A DNA stretch of 31,481 bases from JBAXTZ01 sp041666525 (GCA_041666525.1 JBAYGT010000019.1:1-31481), one strand, 5' to 3'; counted from the stretch's first letter, positions 7,253-15,064 are shown. Numbers and translations: made by a program. Notes: generated by a model from the letters alone, not told the origin.

Positions 7253-8693
7253 TTTCATCAACTCCTGCGGGCGCAGTTTTTTTAGCTTCAATATCCGCAA
7301 TTGAACCAATCATATAAAACATGCTTTCCGGCACAGCATCAAACTCGTCGCGTAATATCCGTTCACAACCATCCAGTGTTTCCGCAAGCGTTACGAATTT
7401 TCCGGAAAAATTCGAATAGTGTTCAGTCGTAGCAAACGGCTGGGTGAGAAACCGCTCCAATTTTCGCGCCCGGTAAACCGTTTTTTGATTTTCCCGGGAA
7501 ATTTCTTCAATCCCCAACATGGCAATGATGTCTTTCAATTCTTCGTATTCGGCCAGTGTCCGTCTGATTTCTTGCGCTAACCGGTAGTGTCGCTCACCAA
7601 CAATATCTGCCGACAACATTTTTGAAGATGACTGCAACGGATCGATTGCCGGGTATAAGCCCTCGCTGGCTTTTTTTCGCGATAATACAATTGAAGCCGA
7701 AAGGTGGGCAAAGGTGTTCACTACTGCCGGATCAGTAAAATCATCCGCCGGAACATAAACTGCCTGAATCGAAGTTATCGCACCGGCCGCGGTGCTGGAA
7801 ATGCGTTCTTCAAACTGAAAGAGTTCAGTACTCATCGTCGGCTGATAGCCGAGTCGCGATGGCATTTGGCCCATTAATCCTGAGATTTCCGAACCAGCCT
7901 GAACAAAGCGGAAAATATTGTCAATTAACAACAGCACATCGCGATGCTCATCATCCCGAAAATATTCAGCCATTGTTAATGCTACGTTGCCCACACGAAA
8001 CCGGCAACCGGGCGGCTCGTTCATCTGCCCGAAAACCATTACAGTGCTGCCTAACACTCCGGCATCCCGCATATCCCGATATAGTTCTTCACCTTCACGG
8101 CAGCGTTCGCCGATTCCGCAAAAGATACTTATACCCTGATGCTTGCCCCGCGTATTATGAATCATTTCCGTGAGCAACACCGTCTTTCCAACCCCGGCTC
8201 CGCCAAACAGTCCGGTCTTCCCGCCGCGCTCCAGCGGCATAAGCAAATCAATGACTTTTATACCGGTTTCAAAGACTTCAGTTTTCGCCGAGCGTTGACC
8301 CAGTGTCGGCGGTTCATTATAAACTGAACGCCATTCTACATCTTTGACCGGTTCCAGTTGATCAATCTGCTGCCCGAAAACGTTGAACATTCTCGACAAA
8401 ATGTTTTTTCCAACCGGAGCCATTAACGACGACCCGGTATCATACACTTTAACGCCCCGGGCCAGCCCGCCGGTCGGAGTCAGGGCAATCGCCCGCACTT
8501 TATTTAAGGACAAATGAGTTAACACTTCAAAAAAAACTTCACCAGCAACGCCCGTCGAAAGTAACGAATTAATTGCCGGTATTCGGTCTGAAAACTGAAT
8601 ATCGACTATCGTCCCCTGCAACGCGGTAATAACCCCATAATTCCCGTGTTGCTCTGACTTGGTTTGTTCATTATCAACAAAAGCTTTCGGCAT
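7242..8693 (-). CDS. atpD: N-ATPase subunit beta (catalytic)
   Basis: 483 residues. Walker A GGAGVGKT is at about 164-171, then GIGERCREGEELY, the Walker B-like LLLIDNIFRFVQAGSE and the SRLGYQPTMSTE stretch, all catalytic beta features. The family usually has GERTREG; here a Cys replaces the Thr. The ATG at 8693 is preceded by GGGGTG; an in-frame GTG 6 nt earlier is possible. It is the first gene of the nine-gene operon. Only 65 nt of AT-rich DNA separate it from the end of arsC on the same strand. I saw no terminator there, so read-through from the arsenic operon is possible. Confidence 0.97.
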   Translation of the reverse strand: MPKAFVDNEQTKSEQHGNYGVITALQGTIVDIQFSDRIPAINSLLSTGVAGEVFFEVLTHLSLNKVRAIALTPTGGLARGVKVYDTGSSLMAPVGKNILSRMFNVFGQQIDQLEPVKDVEWRSVYNEPPTLGQRSAKTEVFETGIKVIDLLMPLERGGKTGLFGGAGVGKTVLLTEMIHNTRGKHQGISIFCGIGERCREGEELYRDMRDAGVLGSTVMVFGQMNEPPGCRFRVGNVALTMAEYFRDDEHRDVLLLIDNIFRFVQAGSEISGLMGQMPSRLGYQPTMSTELFQFEERISSTAAGAITSIQAVYVPADDFTDPAVVNTFAHLSASIVLSRKKASEGLYPAIDPLQSSSKMLSADIVGERHYRLAQEIRRTLAEYEELKDIIAMLGIEEISRENQKTVYRARKLERFLTQPFATTEHYSNFSGKFVTLAETLDGCERILRDEFDAVPESMFYMIGSIADIEAKKTAPAGVDENAT

Positions 8694-8758
8694 CGCCACC
8701 CCGCTTTGGTTTTTTCGAACCCCGATAATAAATTTATATTATTTATATTCGCCACTAA

Positions 8759-9217
8759 TTACAAAACTCCTGCAACGCGCAACAAACTATCACCTTGCCC
8801 GGCAAGCCAGTTTACTATTTTAGTTTTAATTTGTTCACGCACCAATCGTGTGCGCACCAGTTTTTCTGCAAAACTGCCGGTAAATGCCGACGGGTCGTCA
8901 AACGACCAGTGCAACCGGCTGGTTTTCCCGGGAAACACCGGACAACCCGCGGCTTGTGATTCATCACAGACAGTAATAACATAATCAAACTCGCGTCCGT
9001 TATCGATGAAGTCGTCCACCGATTTTACTCTATTCTGCGAAATGTCGATGCCGATCTCGCGCATCGCTTCGACGACAACCGGATTGAGTTTCCCTGGTTC
9101 GATTCCGGCGCTTTCCGCCACGAATCGCTCGCTGCCAAATTGGTTAATAAACGCCTCCGCCATCTGTGACCGCGCCGAATTGTGAACGCATACCACTAAA
9201 ATCGACTGCTTATTCAT
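8759..9217 (-). CDS. arsC: Arsenate reductase, thioredoxin-coupled (low-molecular-weight phosphatase fold)
   Basis: 152 residues. The P-loop CVHNSARSQ supplies the CX5R motif (C10, R16), and a second redox pair is visible at C84 and C92 (VCDESQAAGCP). This is the triple-cysteine arrangement of the pI258-type ArsC, which reduces As(V) to As(III) in the cytoplasm and is regenerated by thioredoxin. SRLHWSFDDPS is the conserved C-terminal motif. The start overlaps the acr3 stop by 8 nt, so the reductase and the arsenite exporter are translationally coupled. All catalytic residues are present. Confidence 0.95.
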   Translation of the reverse strand: MNKQSILVVCVHNSARSQMAEAFINQFGSERFVAESAGIEPGKLNPVVVEAMREIGIDISQNRVKSVDDFIDNGREFDYVITVCDESQAAGCPVFPGKTSRLHWSFDDPSAFTGSFAEKLVRTRLVREQIKTKIVNWLAGQGDSLLRVAGVL

Positions 9218-10253
9218 TGAACCAGTTCCTCCGGAAATAATAAGCTACATTGACCAGTCCGATCAATACTGGCACCTCGACTAGCGGCCCGATGACCGCC
9301 GCGAACGCCACACCGGAATTTATGCCAAACACCGCGACCGATACCGCAATTGCCAGTTCGAAATTATTGCTGGCAGCAGTAAACGACAATGATGCGGTTT
9401 TCTTGTAACCGGCGCCTATTTTTTTTCCCATATAGAACGATACCATGAACATTACCACAAAATAGATTAACAACGGTATCGCAATCCGCACAACATCCAG
9501 CGGAATCATGACAATGTATTCGCCTTTGAGTGAAAACATCACGAAGATTGTGAATAATAATGCTACCAAAGTAATCGGGCTGATTTTTGGAATAAACTGC
9601 TCTTCGTACCATTTTTTGCCGCGCAACCGAATTAATGAGAACCGGCTTATCAATCCGGCTGCAAACGGGATGCCGAGATAAATCGCGACACTTTCGGCGA
9701 TTTGCCCCATAGTAATATCGACGACAGCGCCCTGTAATCCAAACCATTTCGGTAAAATCGTCACAAATACCCAGGCATACACCGAAAAAAACAAAATTTG
9801 AAAAATCGAATTAAACGCCACCAACCCAGCGCAATACTCGGTGTCGCCGTCGGCCAGTTCATTCCAAACGATAACCATCGCGATACAACGTGCCAAGCCG
9901 ATCATTATCAAGCCAACCATGTATTCCGGATAACCGCTCAAAAACAGTATTGCCAAGAAAAACATCAAGACCGGACCGATTATCCAGTTTTGCACCAATG
10001 ATAATCCCAGAATTTTTCCGTTTTTGAAAACCTCGCCCAGTTCTTCATATTTAACTTTCGCCAACGGCGGATACATCATTACTATTAAACCGATAGCAAT
10101 CGGGATATTTGTAGCGCCAACTTGAAAATTGTTCCAAAAACCGGCGATGCTTGGGGAAAAATAGCCCCAGGCTACACCGACAAACATCGCCAAAAAAATC
10201 CATAGTGTTAAAAACCGGTCAAGAAAGGCTAATCGTTTTTTCATCGTACTCAT
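9210..10253 (-). CDS. acr3: Arsenite efflux permease Acr3
   Basis: 347 residues with about ten membrane helices. The Acr3 hallmark GLARCIAMVIVWNELADGD contains the conserved membrane cysteine (C123) needed for As(III) transport, and ASNNFELAIAV near the C-terminus carries the conserved membrane glutamate. Acr3 exports arsenite using the proton gradient. It lies 9 nt downstream of arsR and overlaps arsC. The first ATG follows GGGAG closely; a second ATG three codons later is possible. Confidence 0.96.
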   Translation of the reverse strand: MSTMKKRLAFLDRFLTLWIFLAMFVGVAWGYFSPSIAGFWNNFQVGATNIPIAIGLIVMMYPPLAKVKYEELGEVFKNGKILGLSLVQNWIIGPVLMFFLAILFLSGYPEYMVGLIMIGLARCIAMVIVWNELADGDTEYCAGLVAFNSIFQILFFSVYAWVFVTILPKWFGLQGAVVDITMGQIAESVAIYLGIPFAAGLISRFSLIRLRGKKWYEEQFIPKISPITLVALLFTIFVMFSLKGEYIVMIPLDVVRIAIPLLIYFVVMFMVSFYMGKKIGAGYKKTASLSFTAASNNFELAIAVSVAVFGINSGVAFAAVIGPLVEVPVLIGLVNVAYYFRRNWFNE

Positions 10254-10262
10254 ATCTCCCTA

Positions 10263-10574
10263 CTATTCAACGCAACTTTTGCGCGGTTCGATTCTGACAA
10301 TTGTTTTACAGGTAAATGTTTGTAATATTTTTGCCGCATCACAGACAATTTGCGATCTTAGGCTGTACATTATCCATTTGCCCTCACGCACTTCACTCAG
10401 CAGCCCGGCTTGTTTTAAAATTTTCAAATGATGAGAAATTGCCGGTTGCGATTTAGCAAAAGCGTCCATTATTTCGCAGACACACATCTCCTTGCCAATC
10501 AATAGCCGCACAATACCCAGCCGTGTCGGATCGCCTAGTGCCTTGAACACTTCACACAATTGTAAATCGTTCAT
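10263..10574 (-). CDS. arsR: ArsR-family arsenic-responsive repressor
   Basis: 103 residues with a winged helix-turn-helix (FKALGDPTRLGIVRLL, then SQPAISHHLKILKQAGLL). The sensor helix contains CVC (C31, C33), as in the As(III)-binding motif of enterobacterial ArsR. A third thiol could come from C7 or from C101 near the C-terminus (RKSCVE). It is the fifth gene of the operon and would bind the palindrome at 13003-13026 ahead of the first gene, releasing it on arsenite binding. Operator assignment is inference. Confidence 0.93.
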   Translation of the reverse strand: MNDLQLCEVFKALGDPTRLGIVRLLIGKEMCVCEIMDAFAKSQPAISHHLKILKQAGLLSEVREGKWIMYSLRSQIVCDAAKILQTFTCKTIVRIEPRKSCVE

Positions 10575-10585
10575 TACGCCCCCAA

Positions 10586-10819
10586 TTAATTTACTTTAAG
10601 CAAATCAGCCAATTCTTTTTCCGACGGAATCCGCCCGGCAACAACAACTTTTCCATTAACAACTAATGCCGGTGTACTCATGACTTTATATTTCATAATT
10701 TCCTGGATCGCGTCGATTTTCTCAATGCTAACGTCTTGTCTTCCGACAGTTGCCGACTTCACCCGCTCCAACAAATCCTGACATTTTTTGCAACCCATTC
10801 CCAACACTTTGATTTCCAT
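10586..10819 (-). CDS. Small thioredoxin-fold redox-active disulfide protein
   Basis: 77 residues. A CKKC active-site pair (C10-C13 in GMGCKKC) opens a minimal thioredoxin fold, and VMSTPALVVNGKVVVAGR supplies the cis-proline loop. It resembles the redox-active disulfide protein 2 family (TIGR00412 type) often found beside ArsR and DUF318-like permeases. It lies 11 nt upstream of arsR. A role as a small cytoplasmic reductant or arsenic-binding carrier for ArsC or the permease is inferred from context. Confidence 0.88.
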   Translation of the reverse strand: MEIKVLGMGCKKCQDLLERVKSATVGRQDVSIEKIDAIQEIMKYKVMSTPALVVNGKVVVAGRIPSEKELADLLKVN

Positions 10820-10868
10820 TTTTTCTCCTCCAAATAATGATTATATTGTTTTCGCAAAATCGTTTTGT

Positions 10869-11555
10869 TTAAAAACCAATATAGAATAGTATCAGCGAAA
10901 TCAGCAGCAACAACACACCAAAGCTGATTTTCATGCCGGCTGCCAGCTGTGTTCCGCGTTTGGATTTCATAAATCCGGTGACCGATCCGGCAAACAATCC
11001 GGCGACAAAAATCAATGAGCCGCGACCAACGGAATAAACAAACAACAGCAACGCACCGTATGACCAGTCACCTTTAAGCGCCACCAGCGCCAAAATCGCT
11101 GCCAGCGCCGGAGTAGCACACGGCGACGAGGCGATTCCCGCTATCAGCCCGGCAATAAAAGCACCATACAAACCATAGCGTTGCATCGGTATGCTACAAC
11201 TATCCGGCAAAATATTCACCCAGCCGATAATGCTAAATCCCAACAACGCAAAGACCCCTCCCAGCAAAATATACCAATATCTGCCGAAACCGGCGAAAAA
11301 AAATCCCAATTGTCCGGCAACTATGCCAAGCACGGTCAGAGAAACTGCCAACCCTAACCAGAAAATCAACGAACTCTTAACCGCCGACAACCGGCCGTTT
11401 TCGGATACTGAACCGACATAAGCCACCGATGCCGGTAAAATTGCCAGCGTACACGGACTGGCCGACGATAATACTCCGGCAGCCAATGCAACAATTACCG
11501 CAATTCCGCTGCCATTATTTAGATAACCAGCCATACTGTTTAAAATGCCATCCAT
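10869..11555 (-). CDS. CcdA/DsbD-like transmembrane electron carrier
   Basis: About 228 residues and six membrane helices. The two conserved half-site cysteines are in SSASPCTLAILPAS (C35) and ASSPCATPALAA (C146), matching PF02683. CcdA proteins pass electrons from cytoplasmic thioredoxin to thiol proteins outside the membrane. The next gene upstream encodes a membrane-anchored thioredoxin, its obvious partner; the two genes are separated by 16 nt if ATG 11555 is used. An in-frame GTG at 11582 would overlap the upstream gene. No cytochrome c maturation genes are present, so the role is more likely thiol supply for the arsenic system (inference). Confidence 0.9.
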   Translation of the reverse strand: MDGILNSMAGYLNNGSGIAVIVALAAGVLSSASPCTLAILPASVAYVGSVSENGRLSAVKSSLIFWLGLAVSLTVLGIVAGQLGFFFAGFGRYWYILLGGVFALLGFSIIGWVNILPDSCSIPMQRYGLYGAFIAGLIAGIASSPCATPALAAILALVALKGDWSYGALLLFVYSVGRGSLIFVAGLFAGSVTGFMKSKRGTQLAAGMKISFGVLLLLISLILFYIGF

Positions 11556-11571
11556 GCCACATACCCACTTT

Positions 11572-12018
11572 CTAACGTACACCGGTCTTATTTGCGATTA
11601 TCTGTCTGAGCTCGGCTTCTGCAATAAATCCTTCGTGTTTCCAAAGTAATCTACCGTCTGCGGCAATCAGCAATTGCACTGGTATCACTCGCAATTGAAC
11701 ATATTTGCCATAGGAATTCGTTTTGTCGGTTTCCATGTCTACGTTTACCAAATCCACAACCAATTTGCCGCTATAATCAGTCCGCAACTTATGCAAAATC
11801 GGCTGCATTTGCTTGCACGGTTGACACCAGTCAGCACCCAACTCGGTCAGCACCGGCAACTTGTGTGCAAACACCTGCGCAAAAGTTTCAACCGTTTGCG
11901 GCTGGTCTTGAGGCTGAATAACTTCGTCAGCTGCCGGTTTACCGGCAAATTGCTTGAACACAAAAATCCCCATTACAATAATAATGAAAACTGTAATATA
12001 AATAGTTTTCTTATTCAT
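11572..12018 (-). CDS. Membrane-anchored thioredoxin-like protein
   Basis: 148 residues. A single N-terminal membrane helix (about 5-24) with two preceding lysines indicates an anchor with the domain outside the cytoplasmic membrane. The active site is WCQPC (C65, C68) and the cis-proline is in RVIPVQLL. This is the usual acceptor of electrons from CcdA, encoded next in the operon. It starts 13 nt after the ArsP-like gene. The likely job is to keep extracytoplasmic thiols reduced, perhaps those of the permease; the substrate is not shown by the sequence. Confidence 0.92.
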   Translation of the reverse strand: MNKKTIYITVFIIIVMGIFVFKQFAGKPAADEVIQPQDQPQTVETFAQVFAHKLPVLTELGADWCQPCKQMQPILHKLRTDYSGKLVVDLVNVDMETDKTNSYGKYVQLRVIPVQLLIAADGRLLWKHEGFIAEAELRQIIANKTGVR

Positions 12019-12031
12019 TTTACCTCCGGAT

Positions 12032-12991
12032 TCAAAGAATCATATTGAACAAATAGCCGGTGCAAATTATCGCAATTCCGACGATACTGACAAATACTGC
12101 GATGAGTTTTGGCTTCATCACCCGCCGCAAAATAATCATCTCCGGCAGACTGAGCGCAGTAACGGACATCATAAACGCCAAAGCCGTTCCCATCGATACG
12201 CCTTTTTCTATCAGTACCGCCGCAATCGGCAACGCCCCGGCGCAATTAGCGTACAACGGAATGCCCAGCAACACCGCCAACGGCACCGCGTACCAGATAT
12301 CCTTTCCGGCATATTTTGCCAAAAAATCTTCCGGTGCATAACCATGAACAAAAGCGCCGATACCGACAGCTACGATAATATACGGCCAGATTTTTCGTAA
12401 AATCTCCAGCGTATACTCCCGCGCATAGCTTAGTCGTTCGGCGAACAGCGGTTTTGCGGCATCTTCACAGCCGCAACCACAACTACTCTGTGCCGCTTGC
12501 AAGATATAATCTTCAATCAGATATTCCATTTTCATGCGGCCGATAACCCAGCCACCGGCAATCGCTACAACCAACCCGGTCGAAATATACAAAAGCGCAA
12601 TCTTCCAGCCGAACATTATCCAGAGCAATCCCAGCGCTACCTCATTGACCATCGGCGAACTAATCAAAAAAGTCAGGGTAACGCCAAGCGGAATTCCGGC
12701 TTCGACAAAACCGATAAACAACGGTACTGCCGAGCAAGAGCAAAACGGTGTGACAATTCCCAGCAGCGCCGCGATAATATTGCCCAAAAACGTTTTTTTG
12801 CCGCCTAACAACTTCCGTGCGCGCTCCGCCGGAAAATAAGAGCGGATTACTGCCACCGCAAACATAATCACTGTGAGCAACAGAAAAATTTTTAACGTAT
12901 CATACACAAAAAAGTTCAGCGCTGCGCCGAGCGTTTCTTGCGGTGTCAAGCCAATAACATAATAAACTAACCAGTCAGCAAACCATTGCAT
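12032..12991 (-). CDS. ArsP/DUF318-family permease
   Basis: 319 residues with eight or more membrane helices (PF03773). The conserved TPFCSCSAVPLF motif (C84, C86) lies in a membrane segment and a second half has LYANCAGALPI. A loop carries CGCGC (C171, C173, C175), a dense thiol cluster. Experimentally known ArsP proteins export trivalent organoarsenicals; others in this family are uncharacterised. It is the first gene of the arsenic operon, with a clean GGAGG ribosome-binding site directly beside the palindromic operator. Substrate could be methylated arsenic or inorganic As(III). Confidence 0.88.
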   Translation of the reverse strand: MQWFADWLVYYVIGLTPQETLGAALNFFVYDTLKIFLLLTVIMFAVAVIRSYFPAERARKLLGGKKTFLGNIIAALLGIVTPFCSCSAVPLFIGFVEAGIPLGVTLTFLISSPMVNEVALGLLWIMFGWKIALLYISTGLVVAIAGGWVIGRMKMEYLIEDYILQAAQSSCGCGCEDAAKPLFAERLSYAREYTLEILRKIWPYIIVAVGIGAFVHGYAPEDFLAKYAGKDIWYAVPLAVLLGIPLYANCAGALPIAAVLIEKGVSMGTALAFMMSVTALSLPEMIILRRVMKPKLIAVFVSIVGIAIICTGYLFNMIL

Positions 12992-13002
12992 ATAATCCTC
13001 CG

Positions 13003-13026
13003 ATAAACATATTCGTATTTGTTTAT
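13003..13026. promoter_or_regulatory. 24-bp palindromic operator, probable ArsR site
   Basis: A 24-bp inverted repeat has perfect 7-bp outer arms (ATAAACA / TGTTTAT) and partly symmetric inner bases (AT..CG..AT). It lies directly between the -10 box and the ribosome-binding site of the ArsP-like gene, where a bound repressor would block initiation. ArsR/SmtB-family operators are AT-rich imperfect palindromes of this type. Binding by the ArsR encoded at 10263-10574 is inferred. Confidence 0.75.
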
Positions 13027-13055
13027 ATGTTACCGCATGCCAACTGCTTTGTCAA
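13027..13055 (-). promoter_or_regulatory. Promoter of the arsenic operon
   Basis: Minus-strand -35 TTGACA (13050-13055, perfect), 17-nt spacer, -10 TAACAT (13027-13032). It would start transcription inside the adjacent palindrome. It is the only clear promoter I see for the seven co-directional genes down to arsC. The -35 box lies 2 nt past the stop codon of the DUF503 gene. Confidence 0.75.
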
Positions 13056-13057
13056 TT

Positions 13058-13333
13058 TTATAACCATTCCACATCAAATGTTGCCGTGTCGGCGGCGCAA
13101 CTGTCGCAAATCGATCGAACGTTTTCAATAACACGCTCCACCGAAGCTTTTTCACAACCGACACAAGCTATTGCCAGTTCGGCATAGCGGCTCAAATTTT
13201 GGTTACCTACTTCGGCGACCGACAAATTCAGTTTTTTCAGCTTGTCGATATTGCTGCGAACGATATTTCGTTTATCTGACAGCGTGCAGTTTCCCGGCAT
13301 GACCAACTCAATATTAACAACCGCTAAATACAT
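13058..13333 (-). CDS. DUF503 (YlxP-like) family protein
   Basis: 91 residues. The pattern (MYLAVVNIELVMPGNCTLSD, then KRNIVRSNIDKLKKLNLSVAEV and an alternating beta/alpha tail) matches DUF503, a small ferredoxin-like fold that in Bacillus (YlxP) is encoded with translation factors near infB and rbfA and has been linked to ribosome maturation. Here it stands alone, before the arsenic operon. Unusual for the family are several cysteines (CVGCEKA, ICDSCAAD). A GGAG site precedes the ATG. It is divergent from the ABC-F gene. Confidence 0.85.
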   Translation of the reverse strand: MYLAVVNIELVMPGNCTLSDKRNIVRSNIDKLKKLNLSVAEVGNQNLSRYAELAIACVGCEKASVERVIENVRSICDSCAADTATFDVEWL

Positions 13334-13343
13334 CGCAGCTCCT

Positions 13344-13372
13344 TTGCTATAACCCTTTTTTTATGCTATAAT
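13344..13372 (+). promoter_or_regulatory. Promoter of the ABC-F gene
   Basis: An extended -10 TGCTATAAT (TATAAT at 13367-13372) with a weaker -35 TTGCTA (13344-13349) and a 17-nt spacer. Transcription would begin about 13379, immediately before a perfect palindrome. Confidence 0.7.
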
Positions 13373-13380
13373 ACCAGCTC

Positions 13381-13394
13381 GCAACTTAAGTTGC
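13381..13394. promoter_or_regulatory. Perfect 14-bp palindrome at the ABC-F transcription start
   Basis: GCAACTTAAGTTGC is a perfect inverted repeat lying just after the predicted start point of the ABC-F transcript and 23 nt before the coding region. It could be an operator for a dimeric repressor or, less likely because it has no loop, a leader hairpin. No matching second copy was noticed in the window. Confidence 0.55.
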
Positions 13395-13417
13395 AAAGAT
13401 ATGAAGGAAATTAAAAG

Positions 13418-15019
13418 ATGATTAGCACAATAGATCTCGCATTGCAATTTGGAAAACGAATATTATTTAAAGATGTCAGCATCAAATTTACACCCGGCAA
13501 CTGTTATGGTTTGATTGGCGCCAACGGCTCCGGCAAGTCAACATTTTTGAAAATTTTGGCTGGCGAAATTGAACCAAACAAAGGCGAAGTTGCAATTACT
13601 CCCGGCGAGCGCATGGCGGTGCTGAAACAGGACCATTACGCGTTTGACGATTATACTGTAATGCAAACGGTAATTATGGGACACAGCCGATTGTATGAAA
13701 TAATGACCGAAAAAGATGCGCTCTACGCCAAACCGGATTTCTCTGACGCAGATGGCGAGCGCGCCTCCGAGTTGGAATGTGAATTTGCGGAATTGGAAGG
13801 CTGGGATGCCGACACCGAGGCCGCACGGATGTTGACCGGCCTTGGCATTGCTGTAGAATACCACGATAAAAAAATGAGCGAATTGGGCGGAAATGAAAAA
13901 GTACGAGTCCTGTTGGCACAAGCGCTGTTCGGCAAACCGGACATCCTGCTGCTGGACGAGCCTACCAACCATCTGGATGTCGAAGCGATAACCTGGCTGG
14001 AAGATTTTCTACTGGATTTTCCTAACACCGTTATCGTAGTTTCCCACGACCGCCATTTTTTGAACACCGTTTGCACCCACATTGTGGACATTGATTTTGA
14101 ACACATTCGTATGTATGTCGGCAACTATGATTTTTGGTTGGAATCCAGCCAATTGGCATTGCAACTGTTAAAAGATCAAAATAAAAAACGTGAAGAAAAA
14201 GCCAAAGACCTGATGGAATTCATCGCGCGATTCTCAGCAAATGCTTCCAAATCAAAGCAAGCTACTTCACGTAAAAAACAATTGGAAAAACTAACACTCG
14301 AAGATATTCGCCCGTCTACCCGGCGTTATCCGTTTGTCAGTTTCAAACCAAATCGTGAAGTCGGCAACGAACTGCTGGCAATTGATGGTTTGTGCGCATC
14401 AATTGACGGCGAACCGGTATTTAAGGATTTAAGCTTCACAGTAAATAAGGGTGATAAAATTGCTTTTATTGGCAATGACAATGTTGCAAAAACTACATTG
14501 TTCAAAATACTCATCGGCGAAATGACGCAGGATAGCGGCGAATTTAAGTGGGGCATAACCACTTCGCAAGCTTATTTCCCAAAAGAGAACAACAGTTATT
14601 TCGAAGATTGCAATCTCACACTGGTAGACTGGCTGCGGCAATTTTCGGTGGCACAGGAAGAATCCTTTATCCGCGGTTTTTTAGGCCGGATGTTGTTCTC
14701 CGGTGAAGAAAGTTTAAAAGAAGCCAAAGTCATTTCCGGAGGTGAACGCGTGCGTTGCATGCTATCACGAATGATGTTGAGCGGCGCCAATGTCTTGCTG
14801 ATGGACGAACCGACCAACCATTTAGATTTGGAATCAATCACCGCACTCAACAACGGTTTGATTGCTTTTGAAGGAACGTTACTGTTCGTATCCCATGACC
14901 ATCAATTTGTGCAAACCATCGCCAACCGCATCATCGAAATCACACCTACCGGCCTGATCGACAAACTTATGACTTACGACGAGTATCTCGACTGGAAAAA
15001 AGCTGAAAAGAATAAATAA
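13418..15019 (+). CDS. ABC-F family ATPase, YbiT/YkpA type
   Basis: 533 residues with two ABC domains and no membrane segment. Domain 1 has Walker A GANGSGKST (about 33-41) and Walker B ILLLDEPTNHLD. Domain 2 has the altered P-loop GNDNVAKTTLF, signature ISGGERVRC and LLMDEPTNHLDLE. The linker between them is Lys/Glu-rich (KKREEKAKDLMEF), as in ABC-F proteins that enter the ribosomal E site. The first signature is degenerate (LGGNEK in place of LSGGEK) and the second P-loop has Ala for Gly; as far as I recall both are traits of the YbiT subgroup rather than damage. Role: translation factor relieving stalled ribosomes. A strong terminator follows. Confidence 0.9.
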   Translation: MISTIDLALQFGKRILFKDVSIKFTPGNCYGLIGANGSGKSTFLKILAGEIEPNKGEVAITPGERMAVLKQDHYAFDDYTVMQTVIMGHSRLYEIMTEKDALYAKPDFSDADGERASELECEFAELEGWDADTEAARMLTGLGIAVEYHDKKMSELGGNEKVRVLLAQALFGKPDILLLDEPTNHLDVEAITWLEDFLLDFPNTVIVVSHDRHFLNTVCTHIVDIDFEHIRMYVGNYDFWLESSQLALQLLKDQNKKREEKAKDLMEFIARFSANASKSKQATSRKKQLEKLTLEDIRPSTRRYPFVSFKPNREVGNELLAIDGLCASIDGEPVFKDLSFTVNKGDKIAFIGNDNVAKTTLFKILIGEMTQDSGEFKWGITTSQAYFPKENNSYFEDCNLTLVDWLRQFSVAQEESFIRGFLGRMLFSGEESLKEAKVISGGERVRCMLSRMMLSGANVLLMDEPTNHLDLESITALNNGLIAFEGTLLFVSHDHQFVQTIANRIIEITPTGLIDKLMTYDEYLDWKKAEKNK

Positions 15020-15024
15020 TTAAG

Positions 15025-15064
15025 AAATCCCGTTCCCGGAATTTTTCCGGAAACGGGATTTTAT
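15025..15064 (+). terminator. Rho-independent terminator after the ABC-F gene
   Basis: Stem AATCCCGTT..CCGG pairs with CCGG.AACGGGATT around a short T-rich loop, followed by TTTTATT on the plus strand. It lies 6 nt after the ABC-F stop. The minus strand also ends in a T-rich run (TTTCTTAATT), so it may serve the convergent activase gene too. Confidence 0.9.

Noticed and set aside
8705..8750. AT-rich symmetric stretch ahead of atpD as a second ArsR operator
   Set aside because: It lacks the ATAAACA/TGTTTAT arms of the ars operator and its symmetry is what low-complexity AT sequence gives by chance.
13538..14124. Minus-strand frames inside the ABC-F gene
   Set aside because: They lie fully within the well-supported ABC-F coding sequence and lack ribosome-binding sites.
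14450..14500. Altered second P-loop of the ABC-F protein as a sign of inactivation
   Set aside because: GNDNVAKTT with Ala and the degenerate first signature are, as I recall, characteristic of the YbiT/YkpA subgroup; the remaining motifs are intact.
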